A stretch of DNA of 64,000 nucleotides from Allosphingosinicella vermicomposti (GCF_003012815.1 NZ_PXYJ01000003.1:62001-126000), one strand, 5' to 3'. Positions 1 to 7,727 are shown, counted from the first letter of the stretch. The notes: generated by a model from the sequence alone, not told the origin. Program-made: numbers and translations.

Positions 1-985
1 TGGCGATGCTCTGGTCGCCGAATATGACGGCTCGGGCAATGTGCTGCGCCGCTATGTCCATGGCGCGGGGGTGGACGAGCCGCTCATCTGGTATGAAGGC
101 GCCGCGGCAAGCCCCTCGACGCTGCGCTACCTCCACGCCGATCACCAGGGGTCGATCGTCGCGGTGAGCGGCTATAATGGCACCCCGATCGCGACCAATG
201 CTTACGACCCCTACGGCATTCCGGGATCAACCAATCAGGGCCGCTTCCAGTACACAGGCCAGATCATGATCCCGGAGATCGGCTTCTACCACTATAAGGC
301 CCGCATCTACTCCCCCACCATGGGCCGCTTCCTGCAAACCGACCCCATCGGTTACGAAGACCAGATCAATCTCTACGCCTATGTCGCAAATGATCCGGTT
401 AATAACATCGATCCAAGTGGTAAGCAGTGCACTAACCCGCACAATGAGGAATGTTCCAAAACAGCTACTGTGGCGACGGCAGCCACAGCTGTCGCCGCGA
501 GGGAAGGTCTCAAATCTGAGAGCGCACGTACCCAGTATAAAAGCTCAGTAGCGAACCTTGCTTCGAATGACAGCGTTGGTCGGTCTAGTGCCAAGGCAAA
601 AGCCAGAGCTGCCACCCCACCTATTACCAGAGGGATAGTAGAAGGAGTGCGGCCTGGATTGGGGCCGAAGCCGGGATCAGGTGAGACTGCTAACCGAACT
701 AATACACGGGCAGACAAATTAGCTGGTCATTTGGGTAACGCTGGCCGCGTATCTGCAGTAGCTGGAGTGGCTGTTGGAGTGGCCCGCGTAGCGACTTCCG
801 ATAATCCGGGACGGGAAGCAGCCCGGGTCGGTGGAGGCATAGCTGGGGCCATCGCCGGAGCAGAAGGAGGCGCTGCTATCGGGGCGTTCGTAGGCCCTTG
901 GGGGGCAGTAATAGGGGGTGTGGCTGGCGGAGTAATCGGTGGATTGGCTGGAGAAGAGGTGGTGGACCAATTAATAGACTGGTAG
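1..985 (+). CDS. RHS-repeat core protein, 3' part with variable C-terminal tip (5' end outside window)
   Basis: The reading frame is open from base 2, so the gene begins left of the window; 327 residues are visible. The RHS core is clear: [18 protein letters not shown]-like and [20 protein letters not shown], closing at DPSG near base 421. RHS proteins form a shell that encloses a C-terminal toxin released after this core. The tip here (about 187 residues, bases 422-982) is Ala/Gly/Arg rich and ends in a glycine-zipper-like stretch (about bases 833-967), which suggests membrane interaction. No nuclease or other catalytic motif is recognisable, so the toxin activity is unknown. An AT-rich ORF follows after 7 bases and is the natural immunity candidate. 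The core closely resembles that of the second RHS gene on the opposite strand (3017-4701). Confidence 0.85.
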   Translation, partial: GDALVAEYDGSGNVLRRYVHGAGVDEPLIWYEGAAASPSTLRYLHADHQGSIVAVSGYNGTPIATNAYDPYGIPGSTNQGRFQYTGQIMIPEIGFYHYKARIYSPTMGRFLQTDPIGYEDQINLYAYVANDPVNNIDPSGKQCTNPHNEECSKTATVATAATAVAAREGLKSESARTQYKSSVANLASNDSVGRSSAKAKARAATPPITRGIVEGVRPGLGPKPGSGETANRTNTRADKLAGHLGNAGRVSAVAGVAVGVARVATSDNPGREAARVGGGIAGAIAGAEGGAAIGAFVGPWGAVIGGVAGGVIGGLAGEEVVDQLIDW

Positions 986-992
986 AAATTAT

Positions 993-1313
993 ATGAGAGT
1001 TATCAGAGCAAAAAATGTTAAAATAAATGGAAATATTATATTAATATCTACTCTATTTTGTAGATTTTATATTTCAAGACGGGAGATAGAAAGTGTTGAA
1101 GTTAAAGGGATATCCTCCCTATTCGATGAGATTGGAATTTTAATAAAAAGTAAAAAGATTTTCTTGGTGACAGAAAGAGCTTCTGGTTTCTTTGATCTAG
1201 CCGAATTTCTTCGCTTTGAGGATATATTTGGCTATTTTTGGTATAGGGATGCAGAGGATGGGAAAGCCTTATCCTGTGCTGTCAGACCAAATGCACCTTA
1301 CGGTGATGAGTAG
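993..1313 (+). CDS. Small AT-rich ORF after the RHS tip, candidate immunity gene with 3' end replaced by an IS end
   Basis: ORF of 106 codons starting 7 bases after the RHS stop. Its base composition is strikingly AT-rich compared with everything around it, typical of recently acquired toxin/immunity cassettes. Roughly the first 94 codons look native; the last 12 (CAVRPNAPYGDE) are encoded by an IS6-family terminus beginning near base 1275. The original protein has therefore probably lost its C-terminus. The visible part is hydrophobic and basic (isoleucine- and lysine-rich), with no family recognised. Position directly after an RHS tip makes an immunity role the best guess, but this is inference from context only. 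Confidence 0.5.
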   Translation: MRVIRAKNVKINGNIILISTLFCRFYISRREIESVEVKGISSLFDEIGILIKSKKIFLVTERASGFFDLAEFLRFEDIFGYFWYRDAEDGKALSCAVRPNAPYGDE

Positions 1314-1359
1314 CGGAGCGGGTGGTACCGTCAGGTTAAGTTTTGATGGGCGTGTTTGT

Positions 1360-1385
1360 GGGGTGCTGTCAGAGGGTGCTGTCAG
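1360..1385 (+). repeat. Left arm of a perfect 26-bp inverted repeat bounding the IS6 mosaic
   Basis: The 26 bases here are the exact reverse complement of 2577-2602. Each arm contains two overlapping IS6-type termini in tandem (GGTGCTGTCAGA then GGTGCTGTCAG). The doubling suggests one element inserted next to the terminus of another. Confidence 0.85.
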
Positions 1386-1426
1386 GTTAACTTCCGCAAG
1401 ACGCATTTACGCCTGATCAGCTTGCC
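1375..1426 (-). repeat. Inverted copy of the IS6 3' end
   Basis: These 52 bases match the reverse complement of 2361-2412, the right end of the neighbouring IS6 element, with three differences. The fragment holds only the terminal repeat and subterminal sequence, with no transposase coding part beyond the last bases. Confidence 0.8.
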
Positions 1427-1430
1427 TTAG

Positions 1431-1607
1431 GGTGCTGTCAGAGCAAATGCACCTCTTGGTAACGGGGAGGGGCTAGGGGCGTTTTCATGCCCCGCCCTCG
1501 CAAGCCAGCCAGCCCGTTTCGCTACTTCAATTCGTCACCCGAGGTGATCCGCCTTGTCGTGATGATGTACGTGCGTTTTCCCTTATCGCTGCGGAATGTC
1601 GAGGATC
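1431..1607 (+). pseudogene. IS6-family transposase, 5' fragment
   Basis: An IS terminus at 1431 is followed by a transposase start at 1487. The first 40 codons (from MPRPRKPASP) match the start of the intact transposase at 4766-5482 at 39 of 40 positions. The frame is then cut at 1608 by the terminus of another IS6 element. The remaining piece carries only the N-terminal DNA-binding part and no catalytic residue, so it is a dead remnant. Confidence 0.85.
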
Positions 1608-2412
1608 GGTGCTGTCAGTTTAATGCTAACTTGTCTCTGATTTTGGGCGCGGGGCAAGTTCGTGAAGTCGATATCCTACAAGCGGCACCGCTTTCCGGTG
1701 GAGGTCATCACCTACGCTGTGTGGGCCTACTTCAGATTCACGATGAGCTTGCGCGATGTTGAAGATCTGCTCGCGGAGCGGGGCATCGACGTCAGCTATG
1801 AAACCATCCGCTGCTGGTGCCTGAAGTTCGGTCCGCAGATCGCGAAAAACCTGAAGAAGCAGCGTCCCGCCGCCGCCCGCATCTGGCATCTCGATGAGAT
1901 GGTGGTCTCGATCAACGGCAAACGGATGTACCTGTGGCGAGCGGTCGATGCTGAGGGTGAGGTGCTCGACATGCTCATGCAGAGCAGGAGGAATGCCAGT
2001 GCCGCGATTAGGCTGATGAGGGAACTGCTGAAAAGCCAGCCGATGCCGCCTCAGGAGATCATTACTGACGGCCTTAAATCCTATGCCGCTGCCCTGCGGA
2101 AGCTAGGGATGGACCACCTGCATCGTGCGGGGCGACTTCGAGAAAACAACCGAGCTGAGAACTCGCATCTGCCGATCCGACGACGAGAACGAAAGATGCA
2201 GAGGTTCAAGTCACCCGCTTCAGCCCAGAAATTCCTTTCCACTCACGCAGCTGTTTACAACACCTTCTACACACAACGACACCTCACCTCCCGACGCACG
2301 CTGCGGATCCTCCGCGGCGAGGCTCAGGCTGCGTGGGCGACAGCCGCAATGGCCGCCTGAGGCGAGCTGATCAGGCGTAAATGCGTCTTGCGGAAGTTAA
2401 CCTGACAGTGCC
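1608..2412 (+). mobile_element. IS6-family insertion sequence, about 805 bp
   Basis: Bounded by imperfect terminal inverted repeats: left GGTGCTGTCAGTTTAA and right (read inward) GGCACTGTCAGGTTAA. The size and single transposase gene fit the IS6 family. It is inserted into the transposase fragment of another IS6 element (1431-1607). Target-site duplications are not evident. Confidence 0.8.
1662..2360 (+). CDS. IS6-family DDE transposase
   Basis: Protein of 232 residues from a GTG start, the usual length for IS6 transposases. The catalytic triad can be placed at WHLDEM (first Asp), TDGLKSY (second Asp) and the Glu in NRAENSHLP, followed by the arginine-rich RRRERKMQRF segment typical of the family. 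The N-terminal third (RHRFPVEVI, then SLRDVEDLL) is the helix-turn-helix part. It is clearly diverged from the other copy in the window (4766-5482), so these are two different IS6 lineages. The frame is intact and the enzyme could be active. Confidence 0.9.
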   Translation: MKSISYKRHRFPVEVITYAVWAYFRFTMSLRDVEDLLAERGIDVSYETIRCWCLKFGPQIAKNLKKQRPAAARIWHLDEMVVSINGKRMYLWRAVDAEGEVLDMLMQSRRNASAAIRLMRELLKSQPMPPQEIITDGLKSYAAALRKLGMDHLHRAGRLRENNRAENSHLPIRRRERKMQRFKSPASAQKFLSTHAAVYNTFYTQRHLTSRRTLRILRGEAQAAWATAAMAA

Positions 2413-2498
2413 GCTGCGTGGGCAGCGGCAGCGATGGCGACCTGAAATTCGCTTGATCGGCCACAAATACGTCCGGCAGAAGTTAACCTGACAGCTCC
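2413..2498 (+). mobile_element. 3'-end fragment of another IS6 relative
   Basis: This stretch resembles the 3' end of the element just upstream: the last transposase codons (AMAT-stop type), then subterminal sequence and the terminus AAGTTAACCTGACAG. It is clearly diverged in sequence, so it comes from a related but different IS6 element. Confidence 0.65.
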
Positions 2499-2587
2499 GA
2501 ACGGGCTTGCTGGCTTGCGTGGGCGAGGCATGGAAACGCCCTTAGCCGCTGCCCGTTACCAAGAGGTGCATTTGCTCTGACAGCACC
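2499..2587 (-). mobile_element. Inverted 5'-end fragment of an IS6 element
   Basis: Read on the minus strand this begins with the terminus GGTGCTGTCAGAGCAAATGC and runs into the first codons of a transposase. It matches 1431-1519 closely but lies in the opposite orientation. Only about 90 bases remain. Confidence 0.75.
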
Positions 2588-2602
2588 CTCTGACAGCACC
2601 CC
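2577..2602 (-). repeat. Right arm of the 26-bp inverted repeat bounding the IS6 mosaic
   Basis: Exact reverse complement of 1360-1385. It contains two tandem IS6 termini in inverse orientation, so the mosaic is bounded on both sides by the same doubled end. Confidence 0.85.
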
Positions 2603-2624
2603 TTCCAGCAACGGCACTCAACGG

Positions 2625-3017
2625 CTAGCGGATGAACACGTAAAAGTCGCCACATCGCGAGTATCCAACTTTTCTACCCTCAATTTTTAGAAGAAGATAG
2701 TTCGGATCGTGATGCCCGCTATAGACTCTGCCCGCAATCGTTGCCTTGATGCTGCCAATGTTTTTCAAATAACGTATATCGTTTTTAGAGAGGGATAGGG
2801 TAACGCACTTGCCTGCTCCTAAAGCAAGCTCGCCCATCTCAACATTGTCGCTTTTTATCACCTTGACTTGCCCCGTTACGGTGCATGTTTCAGCCGCTTT
2901 GCACTCATCATAGGTCATCGCCGACTGGGTCGAAGGCGAGGAATGGACAAAGCTAGGCGTAGTAGCCGCACACGAAGCTAGCGCCGGGATAGCTATGAAT
3001 AACGCAAGCATCCTCAT
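2625..3017 (-). CDS. Small lipoprotein coupled to the RHS gene, candidate immunity protein
   Basis: Protein of 130 residues with a short hydrophobic signal ([16 protein letters not shown]) and a lipobox (LASC, Cys16), predicting an outer- or inner-membrane lipoprotein facing the periplasm. The mature part has Cys residues in CKAAETC and near the C-terminus (SRCGDFY) and looks like a small beta-rich domain; no family is recognised. Its ATG shares one base with the TAA stop of the RHS gene (TAATG at 3019-3015), which implies translational coupling. A lipoprotein immediately after an RHS tip would fit an immunity protein that blocks a toxin acting in the periplasm; that role is inferred. Confidence 0.75.
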   Translation of the reverse strand: MRMLALFIAIPALASCAATTPSFVHSSPSTQSAMTYDECKAAETCTVTGQVKVIKSDNVEMGELALGAGKCVTLSLSKNDIRYLKNIGSIKATIAGRVYSGHHDPNYLLLKIEGRKVGYSRCGDFYVFIR

Positions 3018-4701
3018 TATCTACAGAACCTCTGCTGCGGAGTTTTGCTCCTATCCGATGAGTTACCAGATTCCCAATTTTGCATATTACCGACCAGCTC
3101 TCCTCGTTCAGAAGCTGACAGTGCCCCTCCAGAAAGGACTCTGGTTCTATATGTGCCGTTCCCGGCACGATCGATCGCATAGGCTCTGCTGGGGGTTATT
3201 ACATATCCCGTGTTGCTTGTATTCCCGAAGTTGTTGTCTCCGGGACCAGGCACACCAGAGTGAGACGATGGGTGAGAATGAGCCGCGCTTGCTCCACTCG
3301 GAATGGGATCAGCTATGCCCACGGTGACCGAACCTCCACCTTGGCATTTAATATCACGCTGGCGAAGTTCACGACGCTCGAATGACGAGGTCGTAACAAC
3401 GAAGAACTTTTCTTGTGAGCCACTGGTATTACGTTTCTCCCTTTGCCCAGTAACAACGATGTCGTCCTTCTTGTCCGTTTCGGGAGGATTGTCCTCAGGC
3501 TGACTGGGGTTATCCGCAGACTCGGGAGTTTCTATGCAGTTTGGCTCATTGACGGAACAGTTTCTAAGCCCGCTGGGATCGCGCCGGTTGACCGGATCGT
3601 TCCCTACGTAAGCGTAAAGATTGAGCTGATCGTCATATCCGATGGGATCAGTTTGCATGAACCGGCCGAGAGTCGGCGAGTAGATGCGGGCCTTGTAATA
3701 ATACATGCCCAGCTCGGGGAGGACGATCTGGCCGGTATATTGGAACCGGCCGGTGTTGAGCGATCCCGGGATGCCGTAAGGGTCGTAGGTATTCACCCGG
3801 ACCTGGCTTGAGGGGAACGTGCTTGCATAAGCCGTGATCGAACCTTGGTGATCGGCAAAGGCGTATCGCGCGCTTTGTACGTTGGCAGCGCCGCCCTCAT
3901 ACCAGCTCAGAAGCTCATCCACGCCCGGGCCATGGACGTAGCGGCGAATGAGCGTGGTTCCGCTATATTCTCCAATGAGAGCATCGCCGTCATAGAGGAA
4001 CTGCGTCGTTCCTGCGCTGCCGCCCGAGGTTTGCGACAAACGGCCCAAGGGGTCGTAAGAGAGCGTGGCGGTTTTAGCGCCGGTAGCGGATATGAGCCTG
4101 TTCTCCACATCATAGGTGAAGGTCGAGGCTCCATCGGACGTTAAGTTTCCATTGGCATCATAGGTGAATGCCGCAGGCCCGGCACTGGTATATTGATTGA
4201 GGCCGTTCACCACATATGTGCGGTTGACGTTGTAATTCTCGGTAAAGGCGTAGAAATCGTTATCCCGCGTACGCATGGTAACCTGGCTTGCAGGATTGTA
4301 GGTGAACGTGCTCGTGACCGCGTAGGAGGCTACCGCAGGCGTGTTCGCCAGGGAAGAAAGTCGGGACGCTCCATCATAGCCATAGACGATGGATCCGGCC
4401 GTATCTTTGCTTTGCCCAGATCTGCGGCCTGCAGCATCATATGTAAAATAGGTCGGTAAGGCGCTGCCGGAGCTAACCCGTGTTACTCGATCGAGCCCGT
4501 CGTAGCGGTAGGTCGTGCTGGTGTTGATCCCCGGCAGGGCAACAGAAGTGCGGTTGCCGTTCGCATCATAGCCGTATGTAATCGTCCGCGTAATGCCGTT
4601 CGTCCGATCGTACGTGTAGCTGGGATTTCCGAAGCCGTTATAGACATTGGTAATCCCAAGGCCTGTAGCAACGAACAGGGCTGTGGTTTGCAAGCCGCGA
4701 G
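3017..4701 (-). CDS. RHS-repeat protein, 5'-truncated by IS6, with JAB-like C-terminal tip
   Basis: About 558 codons remain from a TTG at 4693, but the frame is open right up to the IS terminus at 4702, so the 5' part is missing and normal expression is doubtful. Visible are YD repeats ([36 protein letters not shown]), the RHS core, and the boundary motif [20 protein letters not shown] ending in DPSG near residue 378. The tip contains HSHP (about 472-475) followed by GPGD (about 483-486), resembling the metal-binding H-x-H-P...D of JAB/DUF4329-type peptidases. This is a motif-level similarity only. The tip is unrelated to that of the RHS gene at 1-985 although the cores match. A lipoprotein gene overlaps the stop. 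Confidence 0.8.
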
Positions 4702-5538
4702 GGTGCTGTCAGTCTAATCGTAACTCGTCTCTGGCTGGCGCGGCTATAGCTTTGTGATCTAAATCTCAGGCCATGACATTTTGCCACTCGGCCAAGGCAG
4801 CCGAGCGGCGAGCTTTGTAAGTTTGACGGTCGACGAGATGGCGTTCCTGGCTGAAGTGATTGTGTACGTTGGCATGGACTGACGCGAACTTCTGCAGTGA
4901 TTTCATCTTTCGAAATCGCAGCATCGCCCGCTCCCGTCGTCGAAATGGCAGGTGTGAGTTTTCCGCTCGGTTGTTGAGCCATCGTCCAATTTCGCGGCGT
5001 TCGAGATTGCCCAGTTCCGCCATTGCGGATGGGTATGAACGCAAGCCATCGGTGACGATCTTCTCCGGCTTGCCGTGGCGTCGCAGCGCCTTCTTCATGA
5101 AGCGCAAAGCTGCGGATTTGTCTCGTTTACGAGTGACGTAGCTCTCGAGCACCTCGCCTTCGTGATCGACAGCGCGCCAGAGATAAACCATCTCGCCGTT
5201 CAGCTTCACGTACATCTCATCGAGATGCCACTTCCAGTGCCGGAAGCCTCGCATCCGACTCACCCGCTGCCGGCGTATGTCGGCTGCAAAGAGCGGGCCG
5301 AACCTGTTCCACCAGTGCCGCACCGTCTCATGACAAATGTCGATCCCGCGCTCGAACAGCAGATCCTCGACATTCCGCAGCGACAGCGGAAATCGCACAT
5401 ACATCATGACCACAAGGCGGATCACCTCAGGCGATGAGTTGAAGTAGCGGAATGGGCTGGCTGGTTTGCGAGGGCGAGACATGGAAGCGCCCTTAGCCGC
5501 TACTTCTTACCGCGAGGTGCATTTGGTCTGACAGCACC
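4702..5538 (-). mobile_element. IS6-family insertion sequence, 837 bp
   Basis: Both ends read inward as GGTGCTGTCAG. The flanks do not match (GCCGCGAG on the left, ATCGACAA on the right), so there is no 8-bp target duplication. The left flank is the interior of an RHS gene and the right flank is the interior of a ParB-like gene, so the element sits at a rearrangement junction and not at a simple insertion. Confidence 0.9.
4766..5482 (-). CDS. IS6-family DDE transposase
   Basis: Intact 238-residue transposase. The N-terminal region (FRYFNSSPEVIRLVVMMYV, SLRNVEDLLFERGI) is the DNA-binding part. The catalytic core shows WHLDEMYVKLNG (Asp), TDGLRSY (Asp) and NRAENSHLPFRRRERAM (Glu). Length and motifs agree with the IS6 family. 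Its first 40 residues are almost identical to the transposase fragment at 1487-1607, so the same lineage has visited this region at least twice. No frameshift is visible. Confidence 0.93.
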   Translation of the reverse strand: MSRPRKPASPFRYFNSSPEVIRLVVMMYVRFPLSLRNVEDLLFERGIDICHETVRHWWNRFGPLFAADIRRQRVSRMRGFRHWKWHLDEMYVKLNGEMVYLWRAVDHEGEVLESYVTRKRDKSAALRFMKKALRRHGKPEKIVTDGLRSYPSAMAELGNLERREIGRWLNNRAENSHLPFRRRERAMLRFRKMKSLQKFASVHANVHNHFSQERHLVDRQTYKARRSAALAEWQNVMA

Positions 5539-5760
5539 ATCGACAATTACGTTAGCACTGTTGATGCTCAGCGGGTCGAGGATGCCATATTGTTGAATGC
5601 TCTCCGCGAGCTTCTGACGCTTCCACCCAGGGTGGCTACGAATTAGCCTGGCCGCCGCGTGCAGCGTATCAACACGAACTTCTTCCCAGCGGCCAATGGC
5701 TGATGCGCGATTAGAGCTAGCAGGATTAGTAACCTTGGGCACTCGAGACTCCATCTTCAT
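5539..5760 (-). pseudogene. ParB/Srx-like N-terminal domain fragment, cut by IS6
   Basis: About 74 native codons precede the IS terminus. The end of the fragment, LAESIQQYGILDPLSINSAN then VIVDG, follows the pattern of ParB-type nuclease/partition N-terminal domains (SI..yG...Pi......vidG). The remaining domain, normally beginning with a G-x-R-R motif, is missing. ParB-like proteins of this kind are common on genomic islands and plasmids, but the fragment is too short to name a subfamily. Confidence 0.6.
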
Positions 5761-6282
5761 GGTCTCGAAGCCAATAGAAGCGACGAGACCGGTTTACGGT
5801 TCAGCCTCGTCTTCTTCGCCCATCAATAACCATCGTCTTGAACTTCGTCAAGCGATTGCACACGGAATATCCATCCGCTCCAATACTTTACTTTTCTTGG
5901 AATAGGTCAGGTTACTGATCCTTCACGTCAACTTCCCTGCAGCTCCACCCCACCTTCGCTGCTCAACCAGTTTGGTTTCCCTGTTATGCGAGCCAGGGAA
6001 AGGCACTCGAAAACACTAGAAATGCGTGGCCCGAAGCAGCTGGAGAACGCCTTGGATCCGACAAAAAAGGTGATTTCGCTGTGGAACACGGAATATCAGG
6101 GAAAATTTCGATATGACCGTTAAACCCGTACTAGGCTGGCGGGTGTCGGAGAATTTGCCCGGAAATCCAGATTGCGAAGCGGCTATGTGGTTCTCTGCGG
6201 TACCGCATGCGCCTAAATTTGGCGCAGAAACGCGGGGTTTTCTCGCCAAACAGCCAAAGCTTCTCTGATAATGTGGACTAAG
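5761..6282. other. 522-bp gap between the accessory region and tRNA-Ser
   Basis: No convincing gene is seen. A 51-codon ORF at 6113-6268 (+) has no recognisable product and no strong ribosome-binding site. There is no integrase, and no partial copy of the tRNA 3' end was found here. The stretch is less GC-rich than the core genes to the right, which fits decaying island sequence. Confidence 0.5.
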
Positions 6283-6373
6283 TGGCGGAGCGGGAGGGAT
6301 TCGAACCCTCGATACGGTTTTGCCGTATACTCACTTTCCAGGCGAGCGCCTTCGACCACTCGGCCACCGCTCC
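6283..6373 (-). tRNA. tRNA-Ser (anticodon GGA)
   Basis: Read on the minus strand, a 91-nt class II tRNA is present. The acceptor arm GGAGCGG pairs with CCGCTCC, followed by discriminator G and an encoded CCA. The anticodon stem CTCGC/GTGAG encloses the loop CTGGAAA (anticodon GGA, reading UCC and UCU). There is a long variable arm (TATACGGCAAAACCGTAT), and the T-arm is GGTTCGAATCC. The 3' end faces the IS/RHS region, the usual orientation for island integration at a tRNA gene. Confidence 0.95.
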
Positions 6374-6395
6374 GCATGCTCTGGAAGGAAGCCCT

Positions 6396-6710
6396 CTAGT
6401 CGCCGGAAGGCGGAAGGGCAAGCTGGCGTGCGAGGGCATCGATCACTTTTGCAAGTGCGACGTCCTTTTCCGTCACGCCGCCGACGCTGTGGGTGGTGAG
6501 GCGGATGTCGACCCTGTTCCAGCTGTTCGACCAGTCTGGATGGTGATTGGCCTTTTCCGCTTCCGGCGCGATGCGGGTCATGAAGGCGAAAGCCTGCGCA
6601 AAATCAGCGCATCGGAATACCCGTCGGATGGCCTTGCCGGATGACTGTTCGGTCCACCCATCCAGATCGCACAACGCATGGGCGCGTTCGTCATCGGTTA
6701 GCAGCGGCAT
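6396..6710 (-). CDS. phhB: Pterin-4a-carbinolamine dehydratase
   Basis: Protein of 104 residues, the normal length. It dehydrates 4a-hydroxytetrahydropterin to recycle the pterin cofactor of aromatic amino acid hydroxylases. The family signature is visible: EKANHHPDW (residues 52-60) with the His pair at 56-57, followed by VDIRLTTH with His74. No phenylalanine hydroxylase gene is nearby, and in many bacteria without PhhA the protein is kept for pterin or molybdopterin-related roles. It starts divergently from the zincin gene at 6748 with only 37 bases between the start codons, so promoters must overlap there. Confidence 0.93.
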   Translation of the reverse strand: MPLLTDDERAHALCDLDGWTEQSSGKAIRRVFRCADFAQAFAFMTRIAPEAEKANHHPDWSNSWNRVDIRLTTHSVGGVTEKDVALAKVIDALARQLALPPSGD

Positions 6711-6747
6711 TGCGTCTCTCCTCGTCGAGCCTCTATGTCGTGTGCCG

Positions 6748-7149
6748 ATGAGCGAGCGTCAAACTTTCGCGCCCGATGCGGCGGCAATCGAACAACTGGC
6801 GGACGCGGCGATCGCGCGGCTGCCCGAAGCGTTCCGGTCGCATCTTGCCGACGTCGTGCTGCGCATCGAGGATTTCGCCGACGATGACGTGCTGCGCGAC
6901 ATGGAGATCGAGGATCCCTTCGAGCTTACCGGTCTGTACAGCGGGCGGCCGATGGGCGAGCAATCCGCCTTCATTTCCGGCGACCTGCCGCCGATGATCC
7001 ACCTCTTTCGCCGCCCCTTGCTCGACGAATGGGTGGAGACGGGCGTCAGCCTTGAAGCGCTCATCACCCACGTCATCGTTCACGAGGTCGGCCACCATTT
7101 CGGCCTGTCTGACGCCGACATGCACGCCATCGAGCATGAGGCGGAATGA
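6748..7149 (+). CDS. Zincin-like metallopeptidase family protein
   Basis: Protein of 133 residues with HEVGHHFGLSD at 112-122, the HExxHxxGxxD metal-binding motif of the short zincin-like family PF06262. The N-terminal half (RLPEAFRSHLADVVLRIEDF, then DPFELTGLYSGRP) matches the conserved part of this family. Substrate is unknown for most members. The ATG at 6748 places the conserved domain at the very start. The stop overlaps the start of ccmA (ATGA at 7146-7149), so the two are translated as an operon. Confidence 0.88.
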   Translation: MSERQTFAPDAAAIEQLADAAIARLPEAFRSHLADVVLRIEDFADDDVLRDMEIEDPFELTGLYSGRPMGEQSAFISGDLPPMIHLFRRPLLDEWVETGVSLEALITHVIVHEVGHHFGLSDADMHAIEHEAE

Positions 7150-7727
7150 GCGAAATCAAGCTCCCGATCCTCGCCATGTGGGAAGTCGCGTGCATACGCG
7201 GCGGGCGTCGATTGTTCGAGAATGTGAACCTGCGGCTCTATGAGGGCGATGCGACGGTGGTGCGCGGGCCCAATGGCGCTGGCAAGTCGAGCCTGCTTCG
7301 CCTCGCCGCCGGCTTGCTCATGCCCGCGCGCGGGCAGATCGACCGGCGAACCGGCGCGGCGCTCGCGGACGACAATCATGCGCTCGACCCTAAGGCTACG
7401 CTTCGATCCGCGCTCGATTTCTGGGCGCGCATGGACGGCGGCGATGCGAACGCTGCGATGAGCGCGATGGGCATCGATCATCTTGCCGCCGTGCCGGTCC
7501 GCATATTGTCGACGGGTCAGCGCAAGCGGGCCGCGCTCACACGCGTGATCGCCAGCGGAGCGCCTTTGTGGTTACTCGACGAACCGGCCAATGGCCTTGA
7601 TGCCGAAGGAATTGAGCGCTTGGGTGCGGCAATGGCGGCGCATCGCGCGCGTGGCGGGGCCATTCTGGTGGCGACGCACCAGGATTTGCCCTTGCCCGGC
7701 GCCTTTCCGTGGACGATCGGGCAATGA
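7146..7727 (+). CDS. ccmA: Haem exporter ATP-binding protein CcmA
   Basis: Protein of 193 residues, the ATPase of the CcmAB(C) complex in cytochrome c maturation system I. Motifs: Walker A GPNGAGKSS (41-49), ABC signature LSTGQRKRAAL (121-131), Walker B LWLLDEP (141-147) followed by ANGLD, and the H-loop ATHQD. The length is close to that of CcmA from other bacteria (about 200). It overlaps the upstream zincin and the downstream ccmB by four bases each. It works with CcmB on the inner face of the cytoplasmic membrane to release haem-loaded CcmE. Confidence 0.95.
   Translation: MSEIKLPILAMWEVACIRGGRRLFENVNLRLYEGDATVVRGPNGAGKSSLLRLAAGLLMPARGQIDRRTGAALADDNHALDPKATLRSALDFWARMDGGDANAAMSAMGIDHLAAVPVRILSTGQRKRAALTRVIASGAPLWLLDEPANGLDAEGIERLGAAMAAHRARGGAILVATHQDLPLPGAFPWTIGQ

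Larger units (their letters stand above)
1275..2602. mobile_element. Mosaic of nested and broken IS6-family elements
   Basis: At least six IS6-type termini (core GGTGCTGTCAG or its complement) occur in 1.33 kb. In order: a solo 5' end (1275-1317), a solo 3' end in reverse orientation (about 1324-1345), an inverted 3'-end fragment (1375-1426), a 5' fragment with the start of a transposase gene (1431-1607), a nearly complete element (1608-2412), a 3'-end fragment of a relative (2413-2498) and an inverted 5' end (2499-2587). The outermost ends form a perfect 26-bp inverted repeat (1360-1385 and 2577-2602). No 8-bp target duplication flanks the block (GTGTTTGT left, TTCCAGCA right). This is what repeated replicative transposition and recombination between IS6 copies would leave. 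Confidence 0.8.

Noticed and set aside
993-1313. Reading the last 12 residues of the AT-rich ORF as native protein
   Set aside because: They are encoded by an IS6 terminus that encodes a similar peptide tail (AVRPNAP) at the cut ParB-like gene.
4694-5546. Target-site duplication around the 837-bp IS6 element
   Set aside because: The 8 bases on each side (GCCGCGAG and ATCGACAA) do not match.
6113-6268. 51-codon plus-strand ORF before tRNA-Ser
   Set aside because: No homologue pattern, weak ribosome-binding site and no partner. It was left in the gap description only.
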